Shown here one piece after another: positions 9,408-20,645 of a stretch of 64,000 nucleotides of DNA. The notes under the pieces were generated by a model. The model had not been told where the DNA came from, ran no database searches, and saw nothing but the letters and a program-made list of their open reading frames with translations. The stretch comes from Qipengyuania gaetbuli (GTDB lineage Bacteria > Pseudomonadota > Alphaproteobacteria > Sphingomonadales > Sphingomonadaceae), in the NCBI RefSeq assembly GCF_009827315.1, contig NZ_WTYF01000004.1, positions 1,674,001 through 1,738,000 on the forward strand, given 5' to 3'. Every line of letters starts with the position of its first letter. Positions within the stretch are counted from its first letter, which is position 1. The translations under genes and the position numbers were made by a program.

Positions 9408-9689
9408 ATGGAGACGCCTTACCACCCGCCGAAGAAGTACTCCGTCCGCATCGAAGGGCACCGGACCTCGGTAAGCCTTGAGCCGGTGTTCTGGGACCTC
9501 TTGCGCCGGGCCGCGGCACGCAGGGGCCTGGCGGTGAACACGCTGGTCGCCAGCATCGATGCCGAGCGGATCCGCAGCGACACGCCTCCCGGGCTTGCTG
9601 GTGCCATCCGCGTCTGGCTGGCCACCCACGAATTGCAGCCCGCAAGCAAAGGGGGCGACAGGATCGCTCCTGCCGCCCCCGAAGACTAA
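9408..9689 (+). CDS. ribbon-helix-helix domain protein (RHH_4 type)
   Basis: 93 residues. The core (YSVRIEGHRTSVSLEPVFWD, then LRRAAARRGLAVNTLVASID) matches the RHH_4 pattern: a short beta strand then two helices, expected to dimerise and bind DNA or act as an antitoxin-like partner. Homologues are often mislabelled as aryl-sulfate sulfotransferases. No toxin gene is adjacent. The ATG has no Shine-Dalgarno, but TTATAT at 9393-9398 is close enough that a leaderless mRNA is possible. Confidence 0.8.
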   Translation: METPYHPPKKYSVRIEGHRTSVSLEPVFWDLLRRAAARRGLAVNTLVASIDAERIRSDTPPGLAGAIRVWLATHELQPASKGGDRIAPAAPED

Positions 9690-9704
9690 GGTCCGTCGGG
9701 ACCT
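9689..9704. terminator. short bidirectional hairpin between convergent genes
   Basis: AGGTCC-GTCG-GGACCT lies exactly between, and overlaps, the convergent stop codons of the RHH gene and the small membrane gene. The stem is only 6 bp and there is no strong T-run, so it is a weak terminator at best. Confidence 0.3.
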
Positions 9705-9930
9705 AGTATTTCGCCGTCGCGTCGCTCGCCGGGAAAGTCTCGTCGAGAGCTTCGTCGGTCTTGCTCATCCGGTCGCCGACCGTTGCGGTCGATTCTGAGC
9801 CTGCGTTGCGGAACGCGCCTGCCGGTTCACCGGCTGCAAAGGCCACCCCGCCGCGTTCCTTCTGGTTTTTTTCGTAATACTTGTACCCGGCATAGCCGAG
9901 CGCGCCGAGTGCTGCGAGCTTGAGGATCAT
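9703..9930 (-). CDS. small hypothetical membrane-anchored protein
   Basis: 75 residues. An N-terminal hydrophobic stretch (residues 2-18, with a GALGYAGYKYY motif) looks like a membrane anchor or signal, followed by a polar, acidic tail rich in Ser, Thr and Asp (SKTDEALDETFPASDATAKY). The tail resembles small conserved sphingomonad proteins of unknown function. It lies 71 bp downstream of murA on the same strand; the start has GAAAGGAAGG just upstream, which supports it as a real gene. Confidence 0.65.
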   Translation of the reverse strand: MILKLAALGALGYAGYKYYEKNQKERGGVAFAAGEPAGAFRNAGSESTATVGDRMSKTDEALDETFPASDATAKY

Positions 9931-10001
9931 GATGCCTTCCTTTCCAATGGGTTCGTCGAAAGTTCAACGAACCGCATTCGGGAAAGGTCCGGCCCAGGCG
10001 C

Positions 10002-11285
<1,284 letters not shown>

Positions 11286-11412
11286 GGGTCCGATGCCTTT
11301 AATGCCATGTGGCGTACAGGCAAGCGTCATGCACCTGTCACCCCGCCTGCCTACTACACGCATCTCCGCCAATTGTTGACCTGCCAGAGAGGCAGCCGTA
11401 ACTCCCGCCGCC

Positions 11413-12291
11413 ATGACCACGCACAAGCCGATCAAGAAAGCCGTTTTCCCCGTTGCGGGCCTCGGCACACGCTTCCTGCCCGCCACCAAGGCGATCCCGA
11501 AGGAACTGCTCCCGATCGTCGACCGCCCGCTGATCCAGTATGCAGTGGACGAGGCGCGCGAGGCGGGGATCGAGCAGATCATTTTCGTGACCGGCCGCGG
11601 CAAGACCGCGATCGTCGAGCATTTCGACGTGGCCTACGAACTGGAATCGACCATGTCCGAACGCGGCAAGGACATGAGCGTGCTCGACCCGACCCGCGCC
11701 ACGCCCGGCGACATCATCACCGTGCGCCAGCAGGTCCCGCTCGGCCTTGGCCATGCGATCTGGTGCGCCCGCGCCATCGTGGGTGACGAACCCTTCGCCA
11801 TCCTGCTGCCCGACGAGCTCATGATCGGAAAACCCGGCTGCATGAAGCAGATGGTCGAAGCCTATAACGAGGTGGGCGGAAACCTCATCTCGGTGCTCGA
11901 AGTGCCGGAAGACGAGGTTTCGAGCTACGGCGTGATCGCTCCGGGTGCGCAGGTGTCCGACACGCTGACCGAAGTCACCGGCCTGGTCGAGAAACCGAAG
12001 CGCGAGGATGCGCCGTCGAACAAGATCATTTCGGGCCGCTATATCCTGCAGCCCGAAGTCATGCGCGTGCTGGAGAGCCAGGAAAAGGGCGCGGGCGGGG
12101 AAATCCAGCTGACCGACGCCATGGCCCGCATGATCGGCAACCAGCCGTTCCACGCGGTGACCTTCGCCGGCAATCGCTATGACTGCGGCAGCAAGACCGG
12201 TTTCGTCGAAGCGACGCTCGCGCTGGCCCTCGAACGCGAGGACATGGGCGCCGAAGTGCGCGCCATTGCAGAGCGCCTGCTCGCAAGCTGA
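11413..12291 (+). CDS. galU: UTP--glucose-1-phosphate uridylyltransferase
   Basis: 292 residues, the usual length for bacterial GalU. The nucleotide-binding motif [19 protein letters not shown] is at residues 16-34, with further family blocks [13 protein letters not shown] and GLVEKPKRE. It makes UDP-glucose, precursor for LPS core, exopolysaccharide and glycolipid sugars. Transcribed singly, divergent from murA, and followed by a strong intrinsic terminator. Confidence 0.96.
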   Translation: MTTHKPIKKAVFPVAGLGTRFLPATKAIPKELLPIVDRPLIQYAVDEAREAGIEQIIFVTGRGKTAIVEHFDVAYELESTMSERGKDMSVLDPTRATPGDIITVRQQVPLGLGHAIWCARAIVGDEPFAILLPDELMIGKPGCMKQMVEAYNEVGGNLISVLEVPEDEVSSYGVIAPGAQVSDTLTEVTGLVEKPKREDAPSNKIISGRYILQPEVMRVLESQEKGAGGEIQLTDAMARMIGNQPFHAVTFAGNRYDCGSKTGFVEATLALALEREDMGAEVRAIAERLLAS

Positions 12292-12311
12292 AATAGCCGA
12301 AGCACAAAGAA

Positions 12312-12350
12312 AGGGCCGGTCCGCCGCGTTGGCGAACCGGCTCTTTTTTT
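12312..12350 (+). terminator. intrinsic terminator after galU
   Basis: A stem of about 14 bp (AGGGCCGGTCCGCC paired with GGCGAACCGGCTCT, a few G-T pairs) with a 5-nt loop is followed by seven T residues at 12344-12350. It lies 20 bp after the galU stop and before the convergent peptidase gene. Confidence 0.85.
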
Positions 12351-12365
12351 GGAGCCCTGATCGGA

Positions 12366-14054
<1,689 letters not shown>

Positions 14055-14155
14055 GGGGGGCAACCTCTCTTGATCGTTTGCGCCGCGCTTGTTGCAGCAC
14101 ATGGGCCGCAAGGGCAAGCTTGCGCACACCGGCGCGCGCAGGCACACCGCGCGCC

Positions 14156-16840
14156 ATGGCTGACGACTGGTCCGGAGCACTGGCAAGGGCGCGCGCCCAC
14201 GCACCGTACCTCGCGCGCGGGCTGGAACTCCGGCCCGACCTTGCCGAACTGCTCGAAAAGGGACGCGGGGACGATGCGCTGGCTCTGGCCAAGGTCGCAG
14301 GCGAGGGGATCGCCGATGCGGGCCTAGCGCTGCGGCGCGAGAAACGGGCGCTGGCGACGGCGCTGGCGATCGGCGATCTCGCTGGGGCCTTCGATCTCGA
14401 CAAGGTGATGCGCGAACTTTCGCTCTTCGCCGATAGGGCCATGCACCGCGCGCTGGAGGCGGCCATCGATCGTCGGGTCGAGGGCGCGCCGGTGGACGGG
14501 ATGATTGCGCTCGCGCTGGGAAAGCACGGTTCGGGCGAACTCAATTACTCCTCCGACATCGACCCCATCCTGATTTACGATCCGGAACGCCTCGCACGCC
14601 GCGAGCGCGACGAGCCGGGCGAAGCGGCCCAGCGCTATGCGCGCGAGATGGTCCGCCTGCTGGCCGACGTGACGAGCGAAGGTTACGTCTTCCGCGTCGA
14701 TCTGCGGCTGCGGCCCGCATCGGAGGTCAGCCCGCTCGCCATCCCGCTAGAAGGGGCGATCACCCATTACGAAAGCTCGGCCATCGCGTGGGAGCGCGCA
14801 GCTTTCATCCGCGCCCGGTCATGCGCGGGCGATATCGCTGCGGGCGAGCGCTTTCTCGACCATATCCGACCCTTCGTCTGGCGACGCAGCCTCGATTTCG
14901 GGGCCATCGACGCGATCCGCCAGCTGACCCGCCGCATTCGCGAACAGCAGCGCGGACCCACTGCCCCTGCGCCGGGCTACAACGTCAAGCTGGGCCGCGG
15001 AGGCATTCGCGAGATCGAGTTCTTCGCCCAGACCCACCAGCTCATCCACGGCGGGCGCAACCGCGAACTGCGCTGCAAGCGGACCCGTGACGCGCTCGAT
15101 GCCTTGGCGGCTGCTGGCCATATCGCGACCGAGGACGCGGCCATTCTCGGCGCGTCCTATGACGGGCTTCGCTGCATCGAGCACCGCCTGCAGATGGTGG
15201 CCGACCGCCAGACCCACTCGCTTCCCGAAGGCGAGGCGCTCGACAATGCAGCGCGGCTGGACGGGTTTGCCGACGGGTCCGAATGGCTCGAACACATCGC
15301 CTCGCTCACGGCACCGGTCGCGGCACGCTACGATGCGCTGCTGGCGGAGGACGAGCGATCCGTCCCTGCCGACAGCCCCCACTTGGCACCGGTGACCCCA
15401 GCTAAGGAACTCGACCCCGAGCTGGCGGAGCGGGTGAAGGCGTGGACCGATGGCCGCTACCCGCCACTGCGCAGCCCTGCGGCGCTGTCCGCCTTCGAGG
15501 CGATCCGTGCGCCGCTCCTCGATTCGCTGGCGGCTGCCGACGAACCGGACCGCGCCGTCGCCCGCTGGGAAACGCTGCTTTCGCGGCTGAGCAGCGCGGT
15601 GAACCTGTTCCGCCTGCTCGAGGCGCGACCCGGCCTGTTCCAGTTGCTTGCCGACTGCCTCACGCTCGCCCCGCCGCTGGCCGATGCGATTGCCTTGCGC
15701 CCTGAACTGGTCGACGCCCTGATCGACCGCAGCGCGCTCGACCTGCCGGGCAGCCGCGAAGAACTGGCCGAAGCGATGATGCGCGGCGAGCGGGGCGACA
15801 CCTATGAAGACCGGCTCGACCGGATCCGCATCGTTACCGGCGAGACGCGCTTCGCGCTCGGCGTGCAGCTGATCGAGACAGCGCACGACCCGCTCGATAT
15901 TGCGCAGGCCCTCTCGCGCACGGCGGAAGCGGCGCTGGATATCGCGCAGCAGGCGGCGAGCGAGGAATTCGCGGCCCGCCACGGACGCATCGAAGGAAGC
16001 GAACTGGTCGTGCTGGGTCTCGGGCGGCTCGGCGGAGGCATGCTGACCCATGCTTCCGACCTCGACGTGGTCTACCTCTTCACCGGCTCGCACGAGGGCG
16101 AATCCGATGGCGAGCGACCGCTCGGCGCCACGCTCTATTTCAACCGCCTCGCCCAGCGGGTGAGCGCCGCACTGTCGGTGCCGACAGCCGAAGGCGCGCT
16201 CTACGAGGTCGACACACGGCTGCGCCCCCAGGGCGCGCAGGGCCCGCTCGCGGTAAGCCTCGACAGCTTCCTGCGCTACCAGGCCGAAGACGCCTGGACA
16301 TGGGAGCACATGGCGCTGACCCGCTCGCGCGCGCTGACCGGCAGCGAGGAGGCGCGCACGCAGATCGAGGAGGGGCTGCGCGAAGTGCTTTGCCGCAAGC
16401 GCGATCCGGACACGCTGAAGGAAGACCTGCTCAAGATGCGCAGCGAAATGGCGGCGCACAAGCCACCGCGCGGGCCGCTCGACGCCAAGCTGCTGCGCGG
16501 CGGGCTGGTGGACCTCGAATTCGTCGTCCACTTCCTGCAATTGCGCGACGGCATTGCGCTCACCCCGCGCCTCGATGACGCCATTGCGCAGCTGGCGGCG
16601 CGCGACCTGCTGGCAGCAAGTCTTGGCAATGCGCACGACTTGATGACGCGGCTGCTGGTGGGTACGCGCCTGCTCGCCCCCGACCTCGCCATCCCGGCAG
16701 GCCCGCAGGGCGCGATCCTTGCGCGGATCTGCCGCTGCGAGGATTTCGCGGCGCTGCGCCAGGCATTCGATGATGCGCGGGCGGAAGTGGCACAGGCATG
16801 GACCGCCCATATGGGCGAGAGACTGGAGATGGACGAATGA
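14156..16840 (+). CDS. glnE: bifunctional glutamine synthetase adenylyltransferase/deadenylase
   Basis: 894 residues with two nucleotidyltransferase domains. The first motif, GKHGSGELNYSSDIDPILIY, is at about residues 122-141; the second, GLGRLGGGMLTHASDLDVVY, at about 619-638. Each is followed by a PII-uridylyltransferase-like helical domain. GlnE attaches AMP to glutamine synthetase and removes it in response to glutamine and PII. ATG 14156 is chosen because homology starts there. The stop overlaps the bcp start (ATGA). Confidence 0.95.
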   Translation: MADDWSGALARARAHAPYLARGLELRPDLAELLEKGRGDDALALAKVAGEGIADAGLALRREKRALATALAIGDLAGAFDLDKVMRELSLFADRAMHRALEAAIDRRVEGAPVDGMIALALGKHGSGELNYSSDIDPILIYDPERLARRERDEPGEAAQRYAREMVRLLADVTSEGYVFRVDLRLRPASEVSPLAIPLEGAITHYESSAIAWERAAFIRARSCAGDIAAGERFLDHIRPFVWRRSLDFGAIDAIRQLTRRIREQQRGPTAPAPGYNVKLGRGGIREIEFFAQTHQLIHGGRNRELRCKRTRDALDALAAAGHIATEDAAILGASYDGLRCIEHRLQMVADRQTHSLPEGEALDNAARLDGFADGSEWLEHIASLTAPVAARYDALLAEDERSVPADSPHLAPVTPAKELDPELAERVKAWTDGRYPPLRSPAALSAFEAIRAPLLDSLAAADEPDRAVARWETLLSRLSSAVNLFRLLEARPGLFQLLADCLTLAPPLADAIALRPELVDALIDRSALDLPGSREELAEAMMRGERGDTYEDRLDRIRIVTGETRFALGVQLIETAHDPLDIAQALSRTAEAALDIAQQAASEEFAARHGRIEGSELVVLGLGRLGGGMLTHASDLDVVYLFTGSHEGESDGERPLGATLYFNRLAQRVSAALSVPTAEGALYEVDTRLRPQGAQGPLAVSLDSFLRYQAEDAWTWEHMALTRSRALTGSEEARTQIEEGLREVLCRKRDPDTLKEDLLKMRSEMAAHKPPRGPLDAKLLRGGLVDLEFVVHFLQLRDGIALTPRLDDAIAQLAARDLLAASLGNAHDLMTRLLVGTRLLAPDLAIPAGPQGAILARICRCEDFAALRQAFDDARAEVAQAWTAHMGERLEMDE

Positions 16841-17307
16841 GCACTTACGACGTCGGCGACGCCTTTCCCGATTTCAGCATGGAAACGCCCGATGGCGGCA
16901 CGGTGACCAAGGCCGACCTGTCCGGCGCGAAAGCAGTCGTCTTCTTCTATCCCAAGGACAATACGCCGGGCTGCACCACAGAGGCCAAGGACTTCAGCGC
17001 GCTGAAGGGCGAATTCGACAAGGCGGGCGTCCGCCTGCTTGGCGTCAGCAAGGATTCGCCCAAGAAGCACCATAATTTCATCGCCAAGCACGCCCTCACG
17101 GTCGACCTTGCGACCGATGCGGAGGAGGGAGGCCTGTCGGACGAACTCGGCGTGTGGACCGAAAAGCAGATGTACGGGAAGACCTTCCTCGGCATGGTCC
17201 GCTCCACCTATTTGCTGGCAGGCGACGGCACGATCCTGCGCATCTGGCCCAAGGTGAAGGTCAAGGGCCACGCCGAGGAAGTGCTCGAAGCGGCAAGGGG
17301 CGCATGA
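16837..17307 (+). CDS. bcp: thiol peroxidase of the BCP/PrxQ family (single Cys)
   Basis: 156 residues, peroxiredoxin of the AhpC/TSA fold. The peroxidatic motif FFYPKDNTPGCTTEA puts the catalytic Cys at 46. The resolving Cys normally found five residues later is Lys51 here, and there is no other Cys in the protein, so it must be regenerated as a 1-Cys enzyme by an external thiol. It overlaps glnE upstream and the DUF455 gene downstream by four bases each. Confidence 0.93.
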   Translation: MSTYDVGDAFPDFSMETPDGGTVTKADLSGAKAVVFFYPKDNTPGCTTEAKDFSALKGEFDKAGVRLLGVSKDSPKKHHNFIAKHALTVDLATDAEEGGLSDELGVWTEKQMYGKTFLGMVRSTYLLAGDGTILRIWPKVKVKGHAEEVLEAARGA

Positions 17308-18104
17308 CCTCACGGCGGCAATCGGTTGCTGCTGCCATCCGTGCGGCGCTGCTGACCGGGGACAAGACGGGCAAGGTCTTCGCTGCAAGGCAGGTGGCGC
17401 GCGACTGGCGGTTGGGCAGGCTCGATCCGGTCTTCGACTGCCCCATGCCCGATCGCCCCGCCTGGCCGGGCGATCTGGTGCTGGCCGCCCCGGGACAGAT
17501 GCCCAAGCGCGGCAAGGGCGGGTCCGAGCGCGGGCGGATCGCCCTGTGGCACGCGCTGGCCCACATAGAGTTCGTCGCCATCGACCTCGCGCTCGACATG
17601 GCCGGGCGGTTCGGCGAATCGATGGGCGAGGAGTTCGTCTCCGACTTCCTTGCGGTCGCCGCGGACGAGGCGATGCATTTCGCCCTGCTGGAGCGCAAGC
17701 TCGCGACGCTCGGTTCCTATTACGGGGCATTGCCCGCGCATGACGGCTTGTGGAGCGCCGCGCAGGACACGGCGCATGACGTCGCCGCGCGGCTCGCGAT
17801 CGTGCCCATGGTGTTGGAAGCGCGCGGCCTCGACGTAACGCCCGCAACGCTCGAACGCGTGCGCGCGCAAGGGGACGAGAACGGGGCGCGAATCCTCAAA
17901 CGAATCCTTGACGACGAAATCCGCCACGTCGCCTACGGCGCCAAGCACTTTCGTGCCCTTTGCGAGGGACGCGGAGAGAACCCGCCAGAATCATGGCAGA
18001 AACTCGTCCAGACGCATTTTTCGGGAGGGCTTAAGCCACCATTCAACGACTCGGCGCGTTCGACAGCCGGTCTGTCGCGGGACTTCTACGCGACTATTGC
18101 TTAG
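17304..18104 (+). CDS. DUF455 ferritin-like protein
   Basis: 266 residues. The central region forms a helical bundle with two ExxH-type motifs (DEAMHFALLERKL and DDEIRHVAYG), plus an earlier HALAHIEFVAIDLALD helix, consistent with a ferritin-like di-iron site. DUF455 proteins are widespread in proteobacteria and are linked by family resemblance to tRNA-modifying or rhodanese-associated enzymes; the reaction is not known. The start at 17304 overlaps the bcp stop (ATGA), which argues for this ATG over longer frames. Confidence 0.88.
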   Translation: MTSRRQSVAAAIRAALLTGDKTGKVFAARQVARDWRLGRLDPVFDCPMPDRPAWPGDLVLAAPGQMPKRGKGGSERGRIALWHALAHIEFVAIDLALDMAGRFGESMGEEFVSDFLAVAADEAMHFALLERKLATLGSYYGALPAHDGLWSAAQDTAHDVAARLAIVPMVLEARGLDVTPATLERVRAQGDENGARILKRILDDEIRHVAYGAKHFRALCEGRGENPPESWQKLVQTHFSGGLKPPFNDSARSTAGLSRDFYATIA

Positions 18105-18211
18105 TTAACTTTTCCGCCGATAACCCAAACTCACGAGATGCCGGGGGGTTCCGGCGGAACTGAAAAACATGATCGGCAAGGGCACGGGACGCCCACCGGT
18201 CGAAAGCAAAA

Positions 18212-18230
18212 CGGCCCCGCAATGGGGCCG
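18212..18230 (+). promoter_or_regulatory. hairpin in the 5' region of the M23 peptidase gene
   Basis: CGGCCCC-GCAAT-GGGGCCG is a perfect 7-bp GC stem ending 16 bp before the ATG at 18247, close to the ribosome-binding region. No T-run follows. It could modulate translation; this is inference from position. A second, shorter repeat GTTCC-GGC-GGAAC lies at 18148-18160. Confidence 0.35.
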
Positions 18231-18246
18231 ACAGGACGGGTTAGCA

Positions 18247-18936
18247 ATGATTTCCAAGCGCAGCACGATTGCAGTGACGATGCTTGCCGCAGGCATGAGC
18301 ATCGCAGCCGCTCCGGCTCACGCGGAAACCAATGCGGCAGCAGCCGCGGTCGGCGCCATCGACGTGTCGAAGGTTACTGCCGAAAACGCAGGCGAAGCGG
18401 ACGAACAGTTCACCGAACTTTTCGCCAAGTGGGAAAATCCGGGCCAGGCCTCGCTCCTGACCGCCGGTCCGAAGGTTTCGGTCCCCTCGCGCATGCCGCT
18501 CGAAGATACCCGCCTGACCAGCGATTACGGCATGCGCACGCATCCGGTTCTCGGTCGCCGCATGGGCCACAAGGGCGTCGACCTTGCCGCCCCGACCGGC
18601 ACGCCGATCTATGCCACTGCCGACGGTGTCGTTTCGAAGGCAGAGAAATTCTCCAGCTACGGCAACTTCGTCTCGATCGAGCACGGCGCCCGCATCCAGA
18701 CGCGCTATGCCCACATGTCGCGCATCGCAGTTGCCGACGGCGCCCGCGTCAAGAAGGGCGACATCATCGGTTACGTCGGTTCGACCGGCCGTTCGACCGG
18801 TCCGCACCTGCACTATGAAGTCCGCATCGACGGCAACGCCGTAAACCCGGTTCCCTACATGGTCGAATCGTCCGCCCAGCAGGCCTTCGCGCTTGCCATC
18901 AGCGAAGGCGGCCAGGGCGGCGCAGACGAAAATTGA
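18247..18936 (+). CDS. M23 family murein peptidase
   Basis: 229 residues. A clear signal peptide spans residues 1-27 (AAAPAHA cleavage region). The C-terminal half is a complete LytM/M23 domain: GMRTHPVLGRRMGHKGVDLA supplies the HxxxD zinc pair, RYAHMS and HLHYEVR the remaining His residues. It is expected to cut peptidoglycan cross-bridges or crosslinks in the periplasm. It lacks the long coiled coil of EnvC/NlpD, so it is more likely an enzyme than an amidase activator. A strong terminator follows. Confidence 0.92.
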   Translation: MISKRSTIAVTMLAAGMSIAAAPAHAETNAAAAAVGAIDVSKVTAENAGEADEQFTELFAKWENPGQASLLTAGPKVSVPSRMPLEDTRLTSDYGMRTHPVLGRRMGHKGVDLAAPTGTPIYATADGVVSKAEKFSSYGNFVSIEHGARIQTRYAHMSRIAVADGARVKKGDIIGYVGSTGRSTGPHLHYEVRIDGNAVNPVPYMVESSAQQAFALAISEGGQGGADEN

Positions 18937-18980
18937 GGCGATAACGCCAGGGGCTTCGCGCCCTTCGGGTTCGCAGGAAG

Positions 18981-19009
18981 AGGCGCCGGTTCATTCCGGC
19001 GCCTTTTTT
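18981..19009 (+). terminator. intrinsic terminator after the M23 peptidase
   Basis: AGGCGCCGG-ttcatt-CCGGCGCCT is a perfect 9-bp stem followed by a six-T run (19004-19009), 45 bp after the stop codon. Confidence 0.9.
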
Positions 19010-19097
19010 CTTGCCCGCGCGCGCCATGCAGGTAGGTTTCCTTCCGCAACCGGATGAGTCCGCCAACAGGACCGACGGCGAGGAGAGAGAAACAGGC

Positions 19098-20645
19098 ATG
19101 CATCCAATCACGCACGCGCAGGCGCGACCCGACCATCCCGCGATCATCATGGCCGGTTCCGGCAAGACGGTCAGCTATGGCGAGATGGAAGCCTACGCCA
19201 ACCGCTTCGCGCAGCTGATGCGGGCGCGCGGGCTCAATCGCGGCGATCACGTCGCGATCCTGATGGAAAACAATGCCGACTACCTCCAGCTGGTCTGGGG
19301 CGCACAGCGCTGCGGCATCATGATGGTGCCGATCTCCACCCGCCTGACCGCGCCTGAAATCTGCTACATCCTCGACGATGCGGGCGCCAAGCTGCTGATC
19401 ACCACTCATGCCTTCGACGAAGTGATGCAGGATATCCGGCGCGAGTGCGCTGGCGTCCCCGTCCTGCTGGTCGGCGGTTCGGGTGAAGAGAGCCTCGAAG
19501 ATGCGCTTGCCGCCCAGCCGGCAGAGCCCATCGCGGATCCGCTGCCGGGCCAGTACATGCTCTATTCCAGCGGCACGACCGGCCGGCCCAAGGGCATCCG
19601 CCCCGCTCCGCCGGACGATGACGACGTGCTGGCCGTGACGCCGCTGGTGGGACTGGCCGTCATGGGCGTGGGCTGGCCGACCGACGGGAGCATGATCTAC
19701 CTCTCGCCCGCCCCGCTCTACCATGCGGCCCCGCTCGGCTGGTGCACCACCGCACACCGGCTCGGCGCGACGATCGTGGTGATGGAGAAGTTCGATCCGG
19801 AAACCGCGCTGGCAGCGATCGAGAAATACAAGGTCACCGACAGCCAGTGGGTCCCGACCCACTTCGTGCGCATGCTCAAGCTCGATCCCTCGATCCGCAC
19901 GAAATACGATCTGTCGAGCCACCAGCGCGCCATCCACGCGGCTGCCCCCTGCCCCGTGCCGGTCAAGCGCGAGATGATCGAATGGTGGGGCCCGATCATC
20001 GTCGAATATTACGCCGGTTCCGAAGGCATCGGCATGACGCTGATCAAGAGCGAGGACTGGCTCGCCCACCCCGGCTCAGTCGGCCGCGCGATCCACGGTG
20101 TGCTGCACGTTTGCGATGCGGACGGGAACGAGGTGCCGGCCGGCACCGACGGCCTGCTCTATTTCGAAAACGACAAGATCCCGACCTATCACAACGACCC
20201 CGAAAAGACCCGCGACGCCATGCACCCCAAGGGCTGGATGACGCTGGGCGATATCGGGCACGTGGACGGGGACGGCTTCCTCTACCTCACCGACCGCAAG
20301 AGCCACATGATCATCTCGGGCGGGGTGAACATCTACCCGCAGGAGATCGAGAACCTGCTCGTCACGCACGAGAAGGTGATGGATGCCGCCGTCATCGGCG
20401 CGCCTTGCCCGGACTTCGGGGAGAAGGTCGTCGCGGTGGTGCAGCCGATGGACATGGGTGAAGCCGGCGAAGCGCTCGAGGCCGAGCTGCGCGATTTCCT
20501 CAGCCCCCAGCTGGCCAAGATAAAGATGCCCAAGCTGTTCGACTTCCGCGCCCAGCTGCCGCGCGAGGCCAATGGCAAGCTCTACAAGCGCGAACTGCGC
20601 GACGAATACCAGAAGAAGGCCGAAGCAGAGACGGAGCAGGCGTGA
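19098..20645 (+). CDS. acyl-CoA synthetase (AMP-forming)
   Basis: 515 residues, ANL superfamily. The AMP-binding P-loop YSSGTTGRPKGI is at about residues 154-165, with EYYAGSEG and the hinge segment GWMTLGDIGHVDGDGFLYLT, and the C-terminal catalytic Lys region PREANGKLYKREL. It activates a carboxylic acid to its CoA thioester; the chain-length preference cannot be read. AGGAG at 19081-19085 sets the start. Its stop overlaps the P450 start, so the two probably act on the same substrate class. Confidence 0.9.
   Translation: MHPITHAQARPDHPAIIMAGSGKTVSYGEMEAYANRFAQLMRARGLNRGDHVAILMENNADYLQLVWGAQRCGIMMVPISTRLTAPEICYILDDAGAKLLITTHAFDEVMQDIRRECAGVPVLLVGGSGEESLEDALAAQPAEPIADPLPGQYMLYSSGTTGRPKGIRPAPPDDDDVLAVTPLVGLAVMGVGWPTDGSMIYLSPAPLYHAAPLGWCTTAHRLGATIVVMEKFDPETALAAIEKYKVTDSQWVPTHFVRMLKLDPSIRTKYDLSSHQRAIHAAAPCPVPVKREMIEWWGPIIVEYYAGSEGIGMTLIKSEDWLAHPGSVGRAIHGVLHVCDADGNEVPAGTDGLLYFENDKIPTYHNDPEKTRDAMHPKGWMTLGDIGHVDGDGFLYLTDRKSHMIISGGVNIYPQEIENLLVTHEKVMDAAVIGAPCPDFGEKVVAVVQPMDMGEAGEALEAELRDFLSPQLAKIKMPKLFDFRAQLPREANGKLYKRELRDEYQKKAEAETEQA

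Noticed and set aside
14819..16810. 663-codon minus-strand frame opposite glnE
   Set aside because: Antisense shadow; both glnE nucleotidyltransferase motifs are intact on the plus strand.
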